Below the pieces are notes generated by a model. It was not told the DNA's origin and did no database searches. It saw only the letters and a list, made by a program, of their open reading frames with translations. Both the position numbers and the translations under genes were made by a program. From Gimesia fumaroli (GTDB taxonomy: Bacteria > Planctomycetota > Planctomycetia > Planctomycetales > Planctomycetaceae): a stretch of DNA of 64,000 nt. Of this stretch, positions 16,616 through 24,935 are shown one piece after another. The stretch is from contig NZ_CP037452.1 of the NCBI RefSeq assembly GCF_007754425.1, positions 4,191,164 to 4,255,163 of the forward strand, in the 5' to 3' direction. Positions within the stretch are counted from its first letter, which is position 1. Every line of letters starts with the position of its first letter.

Positions 16616-17896
16616 TCAGTCAAGCTCGCTGGCGGGGATCACATCAACGAACGAGACGCCGACACGCAGTTCGTCAAAGTCTGTCGAATAGCGACTGACA
16701 ATTTTGACCCGTTCGATTCTCAAGTCCGGCGCCATTAACCGCAGGTCGACTTCATCCAGATCGGGAATCCGGTTTAACGGCGGGTTTAGCCAAAGGTCGA
16801 CTTCTTCGGCCCCAGGGCGGAATAAAATCCGTACCACAAACAGCACCGCCTGCCCCGATAGAACATCACTGGAAGCCGTATTGATTTCCGTGCCATTTAC
16901 CTGCCCTGCAGCAGCCCAGTTACCCCGAACGGCTGAAGCCAGTTTACCGATTCTCAGACTCGACTCATTATTTCCGAAATCAAGATAGGCATAACGCCCG
17001 TCTCCGGCGTTGTCACAGGACTGTGCCATGAAGCTGAGCCAGAGAATTTCGCCATCCGCGCCGAATCCTTTATCGTCGGACAATGCATAAGGAACCTGCA
17101 AAAGATCGATGTGCCGCACCGAGACAGATTCTGCTGTATCTCCCGAACGGTATTGCCCCCCTTTGGTCAACAGCATATTCCCATGCTGGTCTGAGAAACC
17201 AAGCGGCCCGAACAGCCTCATATCATTCTTCCCCTGATTCTGTTTTTTGGGGTCCTGAATAATTGAGGATAACACTTTACTTTGATCGCGCCAGGGACCG
17301 GACCAGCCGATTCCTCCATCCAGATCATTCACCCCATCCGATTCTTTCTCAACCAACATTTCGGGAGAATAATCGAAGCCTTCATATAAAAATGGTTGAG
17401 CCGCCTTTCGTGCCATCAAAAAAGATTTCCGGGCATAATCAGACTCAAACGTGATTGCTTCGAATGCCTTATCTTCATCATAGGGAATTTGAAAATCCTT
17501 GATGAACATGACAGTCAGATTGATTGTCGAAACAATACCGATCCCCACCAGGAGAAACCAGCGCCATGTGAGCAAGGGACTCCGTTTCTCTTTCAAAGGC
17601 CGTTTGCGAGCCGTTCTCGTTTGAGGTTGTACTTCTATTTCCGTATCGGAAGGAAGAACCAACGGTTCTTTTTGTCGCGATTCCAGTTCACGGGCCTGGG
17701 CATCACCAATCGAACGCACCTGAAAACGCTGCCTCAAGTACGAATGTAGAAAAACGCGGCGAAACGCCTGATCGGCATTCTGGCCGTCGGTCTTAATCCA
17801 CTCTTCCAGCCTCTGTGCTTCTTCCGGAGAAAGCGTTTCGCCATCCAGGTAAGCATCGATATTTTCGAGCGCGGTGCTTTCTTTAATTTCCGACAT
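16616..17896 (-). CDS. Putative membrane anti-sigma protein with LamG-like outer domain
   Basis: The 426-aa frame starts at 17896 (MSEIKESTALEN), which overlaps the sigma gene stop by 14 bp and has GGTGAAG upstream; an in-frame ATG at 17926 is less likely. Residues ~8-60 (NIDAYLDGETLSPEEAQRLEEW, then QAFRRVFLHSYLR) resemble the short cytoplasmic domain of planctomycete FecR-like anti-sigma proteins. One transmembrane helix follows (WFLLVGIGIVSTINLTVMFI, about residues 110-130). The ~290-residue outer part begins LYEGFDYSPEM and contains many strands ending FDELRVGVSFVDV, the layout of a concanavalin/LamG-like sandwich. It would hold the overlapping ECF sigma factor inactive until an outside signal is sensed. 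Role inferred from context; ligand unknown. Confidence 0.75.
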   Translation of the reverse strand: MSEIKESTALENIDAYLDGETLSPEEAQRLEEWIKTDGQNADQAFRRVFLHSYLRQRFQVRSIGDAQARELESRQKEPLVLPSDTEIEVQPQTRTARKRPLKEKRSPLLTWRWFLLVGIGIVSTINLTVMFIKDFQIPYDEDKAFEAITFESDYARKSFLMARKAAQPFLYEGFDYSPEMLVEKESDGVNDLDGGIGWSGPWRDQSKVLSSIIQDPKKQNQGKNDMRLFGPLGFSDQHGNMLLTKGGQYRSGDTAESVSVRHIDLLQVPYALSDDKGFGADGEILWLSFMAQSCDNAGDGRYAYLDFGNNESSLRIGKLASAVRGNWAAAGQVNGTEINTASSDVLSGQAVLFVVRILFRPGAEEVDLWLNPPLNRIPDLDEVDLRLMAPDLRIERVKIVSRYSTDFDELRVGVSFVDVIPASELD

Positions 17897-18455
17897 TCGC
17901 TTCACCAGAGGCCCGTTTTTGAACACAATCCATCAGGGTTGTACGAATTCGAGACAGGGTCACTCGAACTGATCCTGTCGAAGTTCCCAGCTCCGTTGCA
18001 ATTTGCTTGGGTTTCATATCATCTGAATATCGCAAACCCAGTAAACGTCGGGAACGCTCTGTCAATTGCCCCAGACAATACTCCAGTAAATCCCGCTCTT
18101 CGGTCATCAGCTGCTGCACCCGGGAACAGGCATCTGCCAGAGCATCCATCGCCTCTCCCATAAACAGGACACGGTCACGCCGTTTGCCTCGATAGAAATC
18201 TGCAATTTTGATTTTCGCTATCCACAAAGCCCAGGGAAGAAAGGGACGCGAATTATCATATTCGTCATATCGCAATGCTACTTCTGCGGCCACCTCTTGT
18301 AGCAGATCTTCCGCGTCACTGAACTGAGGCGTTGATGCTACAACGAATGCCATCAGCGAAGGTTGAACCTTCACCCAGTTCCGCGCCAGTTCGGCACGAC
18401 TTTGTGCAGAATCAGTTTGAAGTGTTGTTGTCTGTGTCGCATCCATCGGGCACAT
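17883..18455 (-). CDS. ECF sigma factor (planctomycete/Verrucomicrobium type)
   Basis: The 190-aa sigma factor shows region 2 as SDAEDLLQEVAAEVALRYDEYDNSRPFLPWALWIAKIKIADFYRGKRRDRV and region 4 as LTERSRRLLGLRYSDDMKPKQIATELGTSTGSVRVTLSRIRTTL, ending in a helix-turn-helix. The WALWIAKIKIADFYR wording fits the Rhodopirellula/Verrucomicrobium ECF family. The first ATG (18455) has AGAGAAG 4 bp upstream; a second ATG lies 9 bp in. Its 3' end overlaps the putative anti-sigma gene, so the two are translationally coupled and should act as a pair. No autoregulatory promoter was recognised in the 507 bp upstream. Confidence 0.92.
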   Translation of the reverse strand: MCPMDATQTTTLQTDSAQSRAELARNWVKVQPSLMAFVVASTPQFSDAEDLLQEVAAEVALRYDEYDNSRPFLPWALWIAKIKIADFYRGKRRDRVLFMGEAMDALADACSRVQQLMTEERDLLEYCLGQLTERSRRLLGLRYSDDMKPKQIATELGTSTGSVRVTLSRIRTTLMDCVQKRASGEANVGN

Positions 18456-18962
18456 GCGTCTTCTCTTTTAGCAGTTAATTTTATTATCTAAATTTTCAGA
18501 TCATCGAAATAACGAGGGTTAACTCTGAACTGACAAACAAGTAATAGCAATATTTTATATTGTAGTAGAATCTATTAAGAATTGATGAAGATCGTGAAGA
18601 AGTTTGAATCAATCAAATAAAAAATTGAGTCTCAAACAATTTTGCTTTTTTTTGAAATTAGTTGTTAACGTTTTGAGGTCTTCTGCGATATACAATTGAG
18701 GGCAAGTTCACTTGCTGAGTAAACAGGGCATCAAAATCTCGTTATGGCTGCGAAAGCACACCATGAACAAATCTCTGCCTGAATCGCATGCCACTTGATT
18801 CACGAAAAAAACGAGGTCAACACGAGAGTGACGCCTGTTTTCTACGCAATGAAGCCACGAAAGCTTCCATAAAACGGTCAATGCCTCATTGGGCGATTTA
18901 TGAAACAACGTCGAGTCCCTTCTGGATTACTCACACAAATCGTTTCACATTACGCGCCACCG
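18456..18962. other. AT-rich intergenic region, no gene supported
   Basis: This stretch lies upstream of the ECF sigma gene. Its first ~200 bp are very AT-rich and probably hold the promoter. Short frames here lack start sites and domain character. Confidence 0.5.
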
Positions 18963-19568
18963 TCAATCCTGTTTGACAGGAATCGAGATCACCAGACCGG
19001 CAAATCGATCACGTTTATTTTTATTGGCGCTGAATCCAAGATGACACCCCAGGCATCCGTTGTTCATTAATGAGATTGCAACAGCCCGCCGATATACGCC
19101 TTTTTCCACACGCTCATATTCGTGCTTGCCTGCAGAGATCTCTTTCGCTGCCTGCTTCTCAAACTCCCCTTCCGGTTCGTGATCGATGCTCATCGCCTTG
19201 GCATTCACAGCGATCCATTTCGCCTTGATATTTTCCTGCTGCGCAATGTCAGCAAACATGTCTTCCATAACACGTGCAGGCACATTCGCTCTGTCATGAA
19301 AAAAGTAATGATGGTGCATCGCATCCAGAGTCGTCGCGTAAATATTATGCGTCAGCTTCGCTCGCTGGCGTGCTTCTGCAACCGTCACCAGACGCTTCAC
19401 CTTCGTTCGTTTCTCTTCTTTTTTCGTTACAGGAGCCGGCTTTTTCACTTTCGGACGCGATTGACTCTTCTCCACCTCAGGAGGGCCGGCAAACACAGCA
19501 ACCGCAATACTCAAGATACTCACCCCGGCAATTGCCGAACAAACTTTGACTGGCACTGGGAAAGACAT
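18963..19568 (-). CDS. Exported c-type haem protein, DUF3365 (Tll0287-like)
   Basis: The 201-aa protein has an N-terminal hydrophobic signal/anchor (VCSAIAGVSILSIAVAVFAG), a Lys/Pro-rich linker (residues ~35-60) and a DUF3365 domain. The haem-attachment motif CLGCH is at residues 172-176 (MNNGCLGCHLGFSANK). The domain is a PAS-like haem sensor fold known from Tll0287 of cyanobacteria; it may sense redox or gas ligands or carry electrons in the periplasm. AGGAG lies 8 bp before the start. The gene stands alone, so no partner can be named. Haem attachment would need the cell's cytochrome c maturation system. Confidence 0.85.
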   Translation of the reverse strand: MSFPVPVKVCSAIAGVSILSIAVAVFAGPPEVEKSQSRPKVKKPAPVTKKEEKRTKVKRLVTVAEARQRAKLTHNIYATTLDAMHHHYFFHDRANVPARVMEDMFADIAQQENIKAKWIAVNAKAMSIDHEPEGEFEKQAAKEISAGKHEYERVEKGVYRRAVAISLMNNGCLGCHLGFSANKNKRDRFAGLVISIPVKQD

Positions 19569-19884
19569 TCGATTGCTCCTGTATTCTGTCAGAAGTCCTT
19601 TGGGATCTAATTCACAAATTTGATTTCGCCAGCAATTGAGTCTGGCTCCGCTGGATCTATCAGTTTATTCGTTATCGCACCACAAAACAAGACGCATTTA
19701 TCCTGTTTTTAAGTTCAACTGTTGACAGAGGCGTCAAAGTCCGAGATCAGTTCTAAAACGTATTCCTCTTGAGTTCTAGCCCCTTCTCTTGTTATAAACA
19801 TACATTGATGTGTATCTCTGCATCCACTGAACTCAACCGACGATGCAAATACAGATGGAAATTGCAGAACCGGAAAGGAATAAG
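19569..19884. other. Divergent intergenic region, nothing recognised
   Basis: This is the spacer between the start of the DUF3365 gene (minus) and the DUF1501 gene (plus). No repeat, RNA or clear promoter was recognised. Confidence 0.45.
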
Positions 19885-21297
19885 ATGCTTTCATTCTTAA
19901 GCGCACAGAATCAGCAGAGTCGGACTAGATCACGGAGAGAGTTTCTCCGAATCGGTGCACTCGGACTCTCCGGGCTGACTCTAGCCGACTTATTGCGCGC
20001 AGAAGAACAGTCGGGGCTCCGATCTTCCAACAAAGCCATCATTAATGTGCATCTGGATGGTGGTCCGCCGCATATGGATATGATCGATTTGAAACCGGAA
20101 GCTCCGGTTGAAATTCGTGGCGAGTTCCAACCTATTTCTACCAGTGTCTCCGGCGTAAAAATATGCGAGTTAATGCCTCGCCTTGCCGCACAAGCCGATC
20201 AATTTGCCTTTGTGCGATCACTGGTTGGTTCAGCTGGTGCTCACGATGCGTTTCAGACACAATCAGGCTTTAAGAAAAAAGACATGCTCGCTGTGGGCGG
20301 TCGCCCCGCCATGGGTTCGGTTATCTCTCGACTCAAAGGATCTCCGCAGGATCTCTCGCCTCCGTTCGTCGACATCATGCAGGGACGGGGATTAGTTCGG
20401 AACAGCGCACGTCCGGGGTTTCTGGGTCCCGCGTACCAACCTTTCCGCCCCGATATCTCCGACTTGTTTCAGCGTAAGCTCGAAAAAGGTATGCAAGGTG
20501 AACTCAAGCGATTAGGCGCCGATCACCAAGTCAGCCTGAAGCTTAATCCATCGTTGAGCATGGAGCGGCTGGAAAACCGCACGACCTTACTTTCCGAACT
20601 GGATACCATTCGTCGCAAAGTTGATGCCAGCGGCATGATGGACGCGATGGATCGTTTTTCTCAGCAGGCCGTCAGCATTCTGACATCGGGCCGACTGGCA
20701 GATGCCATGGATTTAACATTGGAAGATCCGGCAACTTTAGCGCGCTATACTCCGGCACCACAAAATAGCTCATCTCGCTTTTACACCAGCGAAGGCCCTG
20801 ATGCGGTAAAGAAATTTCTGCTCGCTCGCCGCCTTGTCGAAGCAGGTGTACGTTGTGTGAGTATCTCAATCAGTGATTTCGATACCCACTCCAGCAATTT
20901 CAATCGGATGCGACAGCTATTGCCGCTAGTGGATCATGGTCTCACGACCTTAGTCTCCGACCTCAAAGAACGCGGCATGCTCGATGATGTCACCATTGTT
21001 GCCTGGGGAGAATTCGGCCGTACGCCACGCATCAACTCGAAAAATGGAGGCCGCGACCATTGGCCGCGTGTCGGACCCGCAATTCTTGCTGGCGGCGGAA
21101 TGCAGACCGGTCAGGTTATCGGCAAGACCGACCGCACTGCCAGCGCTGTGATTCAGCGTCCTGTGCACTACAAAGACATCTTTGCCACGCTCTACCATAA
21201 TCTCGGCATTGATCCGCATGCAATCACGCTCACCGACCCGCGAGGACGGCCTCAATATCTGCTGGATGCAGGCACACGACTGACTGAGCTGGTTTGA
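19885..21297 (+). CDS. DUF1501 protein, Tat-exported
   Basis: The 470-aa start at 19885 is preferred because GGAAAGGA lies just upstream; an ATG at 19843 is also in frame but has no ribosome site. A twin-arginine leader (RSRREFLRIGALGLSGLTLADLLRA) is followed by the DUF1501 fold, related to sulfatase/alkaline phosphatase-type hydrolases: INVHLDGGPPHMDMIDLKP, PVEIRGEFQPISTSVSGVKICELMPRLA, VAWGEFGRTPRIN and GGRDHWPRVGPAILAGGGMQTGQVIG. Members are hugely expanded in planctomycetes and usually paired with a DUF1553/DUF1549 cytochrome; here no such partner is adjacent. Enzymatic activity is unproven for the family. Two paralogues occur at 44670 and 47119. Confidence 0.9.
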   Translation: MLSFLSAQNQQSRTRSRREFLRIGALGLSGLTLADLLRAEEQSGLRSSNKAIINVHLDGGPPHMDMIDLKPEAPVEIRGEFQPISTSVSGVKICELMPRLAAQADQFAFVRSLVGSAGAHDAFQTQSGFKKKDMLAVGGRPAMGSVISRLKGSPQDLSPPFVDIMQGRGLVRNSARPGFLGPAYQPFRPDISDLFQRKLEKGMQGELKRLGADHQVSLKLNPSLSMERLENRTTLLSELDTIRRKVDASGMMDAMDRFSQQAVSILTSGRLADAMDLTLEDPATLARYTPAPQNSSSRFYTSEGPDAVKKFLLARRLVEAGVRCVSISISDFDTHSSNFNRMRQLLPLVDHGLTTLVSDLKERGMLDDVTIVAWGEFGRTPRINSKNGGRDHWPRVGPAILAGGGMQTGQVIGKTDRTASAVIQRPVHYKDIFATLYHNLGIDPHAITLTDPRGRPQYLLDAGTRLTELV

Positions 21298-21705
21298 ATC
21301 CTGACAAAAAACACTCCGGTCGGTAAGCTACTTGTTTAGTGCCTGGTATGCTCATTGTGGCGCAAAGAACTTAGTCTGTCGTATCGGGAAGTTACGAATC
21401 CCTAGTCTAACCAGTCCCTGAAAAATAGAACCACCTGCACTTTGGCCCGGTCCACTCTTTAACCCCAAAAACACAAGCTGAAGATCTGCCACTCTGCAAA
21501 CTATTGCTGGATAACTAAAACTTGACAGGCTGATTAAATGTGAAAACAGAACAAGATACTTGGCATGTCAAAGGATGTGCTAGATTGAATGTAATCCCGA
21601 AAATCGCACTGCGATGAGGTGTGTTCCTTGCTTGGGAAATAGTTAGCAAAGCCGGTTCGATAAACCGGCTATTTCACTCCAAATATCGATTACTCTCATC
21701 CATAT
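21298..21705. other. Intergenic region between convergent genes
   Basis: This region follows the DUF1501 stop and precedes the stop of the DUF1573 gene. It holds one hairpin (21650-21670) and no supported gene. Confidence 0.5.
21650..21670 (-). terminator. Hairpin downstream of the DUF1573 gene
   Basis: AGCCGGTT (21650-21657) and AACCGGCT (21663-21670) form a perfect 8-bp stem around a 5-nt loop, 36 bp past the minus-strand stop at 21706. The T-run on the minus side is weak (TTTGCT), so termination is plausible but not certain. Confidence 0.5.
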
Positions 21706-22710
21706 CTATTGAGAGATAATTCTCGCTTGCACCGGCAAATGAATCGATTCGACAGTCCCATCATCTAAGGTAACAGACAACTGCAACTGATCTTTGAAAA
21801 ATTCATCAGGGGAAGATGCCTTGAATTTCAATTTCACTTTCGCGACTGAATCAACCAGACCGACATCGGCAAGTGAGATAAAATCAGGCGCAGACTCAAG
21901 CTTAACGGACTTGAATTCCGAAGAAAGACGATCAACAATCTGAACCGATTGTTCGACTTCAGAGCTCCTGTTAACCAACCCAAAATTGACCCCTGATGGC
22001 GAAGCCTTGAGACGATTCAAGACAGTCAAAAACACATTCACACCTGTAGAAGAATCAATGCCTTTAAAACTGACATTGAACTTCGCCGTGTGGGATTCTA
22101 TCTGTTTCGGTGCAATCCCGTCAAAAATCAGCTTTGTTGCTACGTTCTCATCATTCGTGGTATTCTCGAAAGTCACGTTCAGTGAATCAAAAATCGAATC
22201 AACTGAAACGCTCTCGATCTGAAGGCCCGGAATATCAAATTCAGAATAAACTTTTTCCCCCGGAGTTACCGGTGGCAATGTCACGTAAAATGGACTGATT
22301 GAGTCGCCTGCTGCGAAGTCACCCGTTGCTGCCAGATCAAAATAAGGAAACTCCAGGTTGTCAGTCCAGACTTGGGCTGATATCTTGTGATGCCCTCGTA
22401 ATTTTTTTGTTTCGATCAACATCGTGATATCAGAATATTCGCCTGCTGGTACCATAAAGCTACTGACATCCAGCTTGGTGCACACGCACGAAGTCAGCGT
22501 GTTGGTAATCATTAACGGTTTTGCTGTAGCGTTGTGGAGCCGAAACGTGACGGACACCTCACTTTTTTCTTCCGGGTTAACTGAACCAAGAAGCTCGACT
22601 GAAGGAGAGACATAGACAGCTGCCGACGAAGAGCGATTGGCTCGCCAAAGAGAAGCAATCACCAGAACTCCAATTGTCACTGACAGAAATCCAACCAGAA
22701 ATCTACCCAT
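21706..22710 (-). CDS. Exported DUF1573 protein
   Basis: The 334-aa protein overlaps the preceding gene; the start at 22710 (second of two adjacent ATGs) has GGGAG at the best distance. An N-terminal helix (FLVGFLSVTIGVLVIASLW) acts as signal or anchor. The DUF1573 core follows at residues ~30-130: SPSVELLGSVNPEEKSEVSVTFRLHNATAKPLMI, then TSCVCTKLDVSSFMVPAGEYSDI with the Cys-x-Cys characteristic of the family and a GHHKISAQVWTDN strand. The rest continues as Ig-like beta segments. DUF1573 domains are extracytoplasmic beta-sandwiches of unknown function. It is the third gene of a set with a C-terminally anchored protein and a Cys-rich secreted protein, so it probably works with them at the cell surface or periplasm. 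Confidence 0.85.
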   Translation of the reverse strand: MGRFLVGFLSVTIGVLVIASLWRANRSSSAAVYVSPSVELLGSVNPEEKSEVSVTFRLHNATAKPLMITNTLTSCVCTKLDVSSFMVPAGEYSDITMLIETKKLRGHHKISAQVWTDNLEFPYFDLAATGDFAAGDSISPFYVTLPPVTPGEKVYSEFDIPGLQIESVSVDSIFDSLNVTFENTTNDENVATKLIFDGIAPKQIESHTAKFNVSFKGIDSSTGVNVFLTVLNRLKASPSGVNFGLVNRSSEVEQSVQIVDRLSSEFKSVKLESAPDFISLADVGLVDSVAKVKLKFKASSPDEFFKDQLQLSVTLDDGTVESIHLPVQARIISQ

Positions 22711-22721
22711 CATTTCTCCCT

Positions 22722-23792
22722 TTAACGAACGCGATACCACCAGGTAAATAGAGCAACAACGAGAATCGCATTGGCTATCAGCAAAATCATCCAGATCGAA
22801 GAACCAGACGACTTCACAGACAACTTTGATGTTGGATTCAGACGATCATGGAGGGGATTCATATATTTATCAGGTGTGGCTGTAACATACTCTGAGGACT
22901 CTTGACTTTCCCCCTGCAAAACTGCAAAGTTCCTCTCATACCGTCTAAAAAACTGAGAGGTAATCGGGAACTTGAGCCCCTCCAACTCTTTGGGTGTAAA
23001 CTTCATAATCTCTCGTCTGGCAACACCATAACCCGGGCCGGATAGTCTCCGCGCTACCTGCCGTGGAATAATGACTCCGTCAGTTAAATCAGCTTCAACC
23101 AATGATTCGATTGAAAGGCTACGCGCGGGAATGCCTGTCGTCAATTTGCTCTTGCATTTCACTTCACTCCCAACGACTGTAAGCTCATAACTTATTGATG
23201 CCGGATTTGTCGCATCATCATATTTAGCACTAACTGAATAGAACCCTTTCGATGGATCAACACGAACGACAGAATTGGGAACAGACAATACGGATGAGAT
23301 CGGGAAGCCGCCAATCTCTGTAATGGCCTTCAAATAAACAAGAATATTCTCGTTAATCGATGACGAAATCAGATTGGATTTACCAGGGTCTTGAATTCGG
23401 AGATTTGCATACGGTGTTAATGTCGAACCAACTGCGGTAAACCGATAAGCTGTGCCATCAGACAGAGCCAAGACCTCTTCGATGTCATTATACTGACTCC
23501 CCTTTCCTACAGCAGTCATCTCACTGCCTCCCAGGAATTCAACAACAACATTACCGGACTCTACCCAGATTCGCCCCTGAGACTGAAGCTTCAACCCCTT
23601 GAGATCAAAGTCAAGAGGACGATCATCTTCGCTCTCTCCACTATGGCAAATGAACTCTCCCTGAAAGTTCTTAGACATTACATCAGCCTGTGACAGGATT
23701 GCCGAAAATTGGGAAAGATCACTTCCTTCAGAACTGGAAGTGTTAAAGCAAATCGCGGCCCATAGAAATAGGGAAAATCTATACCAAGTCAT
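22722..23792 (-). CDS. Exported protein with C-terminal membrane anchor, unknown function
   Basis: I do not recognise this 356-aa protein as a known family. It has a cleavable-looking signal peptide (WYRFSLFLWAAICFNTSSS) and a long beta-rich middle (SQGRIWVESGNVVVEFLGG, DGTAYRFTAVGSTLTPYANL, KGFYSVSAKYDDA) that resembles the LolA/LppM-type lipid-binding or carrier proteins only in general outline. The C-terminus is a Ser/Lys linker, one transmembrane helix (SIWMILLIANAILVVALFTWW) and a basic end (YRVR), the layout of a C-terminally anchored or sorted surface protein; no PEP, LPxTG or similar sorting motif is evident. It is followed directly by the DUF1573 gene and preceded, after a 228-bp structured spacer, by the Cys-rich secreted protein. 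Confidence 0.75.
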   Translation of the reverse strand: MTWYRFSLFLWAAICFNTSSSEGSDLSQFSAILSQADVMSKNFQGEFICHSGESEDDRPLDFDLKGLKLQSQGRIWVESGNVVVEFLGGSEMTAVGKGSQYNDIEEVLALSDGTAYRFTAVGSTLTPYANLRIQDPGKSNLISSSINENILVYLKAITEIGGFPISSVLSVPNSVVRVDPSKGFYSVSAKYDDATNPASISYELTVVGSEVKCKSKLTTGIPARSLSIESLVEADLTDGVIIPRQVARRLSGPGYGVARREIMKFTPKELEGLKFPITSQFFRRYERNFAVLQGESQESSEYVTATPDKYMNPLHDRLNPTSKLSVKSSGSSIWMILLIANAILVVALFTWWYRVR

Positions 23793-23907
23793 GATACGTC
23801 ACCTGCATACCCAGGAATCTGGATGAGACAAGAAGGTCGAAAAGGGGAGATATGACATTCAGTCGCCAAGACCACTTACAGGGACTAATAAAAGCCCTTC
23901 ACGTCGG

Positions 23908-23937
23908 CAGACACCTAAATAGAATTTCTGGCGTCTG
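23908..23937 (-). other. Hairpin in spacer of the exported-protein cluster
   Basis: CAGACACC (23908-23915) and GGCGTCTG (23930-23937) pair with one G-T mismatch around a 14-nt loop. It lies between the Cys-rich gene and the anchored-protein gene and could add to transcript structure or processing there. Confidence 0.35.
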
Positions 23938-23948
23938 AATAAATCGAG

Positions 23949-24003
23949 TAGCGGGCGGCCCAGTTTTGGATAAAACTCATGATACCCGATTGTCCGCCCG
24001 CTA
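23949..24003 (-). terminator. Strong two-level hairpin after the Cys-rich protein gene
   Basis: An outer perfect 10-bp GC-rich stem (TAGCGGGCGG at 23949-23958 with CCGCCCGCTA at 23994-24003) encloses an inner stem-loop AGTTTT-GGAT-AAAACT (23962-23977). It begins 17 bp past the stop of the Cys-rich gene on the minus strand. No T-run follows, so it may act as a partial terminator or as a 3'-end stabiliser that sets expression of the first gene above the next two. Confidence 0.55.
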
Positions 24004-24020
24004 ACTGAATTCCGATCCTG

Positions 24021-24449
24021 TTAACCACCAGCAGGACATGCTGCGCCCGTTGGGCCAAATGCGGTCGTCGTACCACAAGTTGATGCCGCACCAGCTGCAC
24101 AATAAACCTGAGCTACTGGTGGCCAAATTGGACTAAGTGTACCAATTTTCTTTGTGCAATGAACTTCTTTTCTGCATACCCAAGACCCGTTGCCTTGTGA
24201 CATTTGACCTGAAGCCTGATTCCCATATGTTCCGAGCGGAACCACTACTGCATAAGTGTAGTAACCGCATGTTTGAATGGTATCAGGAAGCTGTAATCCA
24301 GTTGGACAAGGACCTTGATTTCCAATCGCAGACCAGTTACATGTCGTGGCAGGACCTACATTCCCTACGGTGTAACAGGGCCCCGCTATGGAATGACTGA
24401 CATAGCCCAAGGCCACGATAGACAACACGAATAACATACATTTTTTCAT
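24021..24449 (-). CDS. Small secreted cysteine-rich protein, unknown function
   Basis: The 142-aa start at 24449 has GGAGAATTACT directly upstream and begins a signal peptide (MKKCMLFVLSIVALGYVSHSIAG); the frame is open further but without support. The mature part, about 119 residues beginning GPCYTVG, has nine cysteines spread evenly (GPCY, TTCN, GPCP, QTCG, WVCR, VHCT, VYCA, STCG, AACP), is Gly/Thr-rich and has few charges, so it is probably disulfide-rich and extracellular. No known domain was recognised. It heads a cluster with an anchored protein and a DUF1573 protein and is separated from them by a strong hairpin. A structural surface component or a secreted effector are both possible. 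Confidence 0.75.
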   Translation of the reverse strand: MKKCMLFVLSIVALGYVSHSIAGPCYTVGNVGPATTCNWSAIGNQGPCPTGLQLPDTIQTCGYYTYAVVVPLGTYGNQASGQMSQGNGSWVCRKEVHCTKKIGTLSPIWPPVAQVYCAAGAASTCGTTTAFGPTGAACPAGG

Positions 24450-24935
24450 AGTAATTCTCCATTCCATAGATAAGGAACAATTAACCACAGACACATTTAA
24501 GTACACAATAACATCTTGTCCACATAAAAACAAGGGTTCTCTATGTACATAACAACAAAACCAATCATTGAAATCTACCTAGACCTAAATCTCATCCACG
24601 TTTCGTCAGGCTGCCTCAAAATGGCTTCATCCTGCGCCAGAGTACGCTTTCATTTCGAGAAGTGCTGACTTAGCCGGGCATACCCTGCTCATAGCTGACA
24701 AATTGTTCGAATTCAGGCCCAGTGGTTTATTTTTCTCAAGAGAGGCAGGCTCAATATCTGCTTGAAGCAGAAACCTCTCTGTCTAAACCATTTTGAATCT
24801 GAGTACACTCGTTTATCCTGAAGCACTCCTTGTTTCACTCTTGTGCGACATGTATGATCGTTAGGTCAAAGAAGATCCTATTATAGTCGCGTCAACAGCC
24901 TGATGTATCGCATCCTGACAGGAGAGCTTCCCACC
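24450..24935. other. Divergent intergenic region with a composite hairpin
   Basis: This is the spacer between the Cys-rich gene (minus) and the DUF1080 gene (plus). It should contain promoters for both. Apart from the hairpin at 24739-24780 no gene or RNA was recognised. Confidence 0.5.
24739..24780 (+). other. Composite hairpin upstream of DUF1080 gene
   Basis: AGAGAGG (24739-24745) pairs with CCTCTCT (24774-24780). The enclosed TCTGCTTGAAGCAGA (24757-24771) is itself a near-perfect hairpin. It lies about 155 bp before the DUF1080 start and could be a leader structure; no known riboswitch consensus was recognised. Confidence 0.4.

Noticed and set aside
18708-18908. Short minus-strand frame in the AT-rich spacer
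   Set aside because: No ribosome site, no recognised domain and low-complexity surroundings; a relic cannot be excluded but is not supported.
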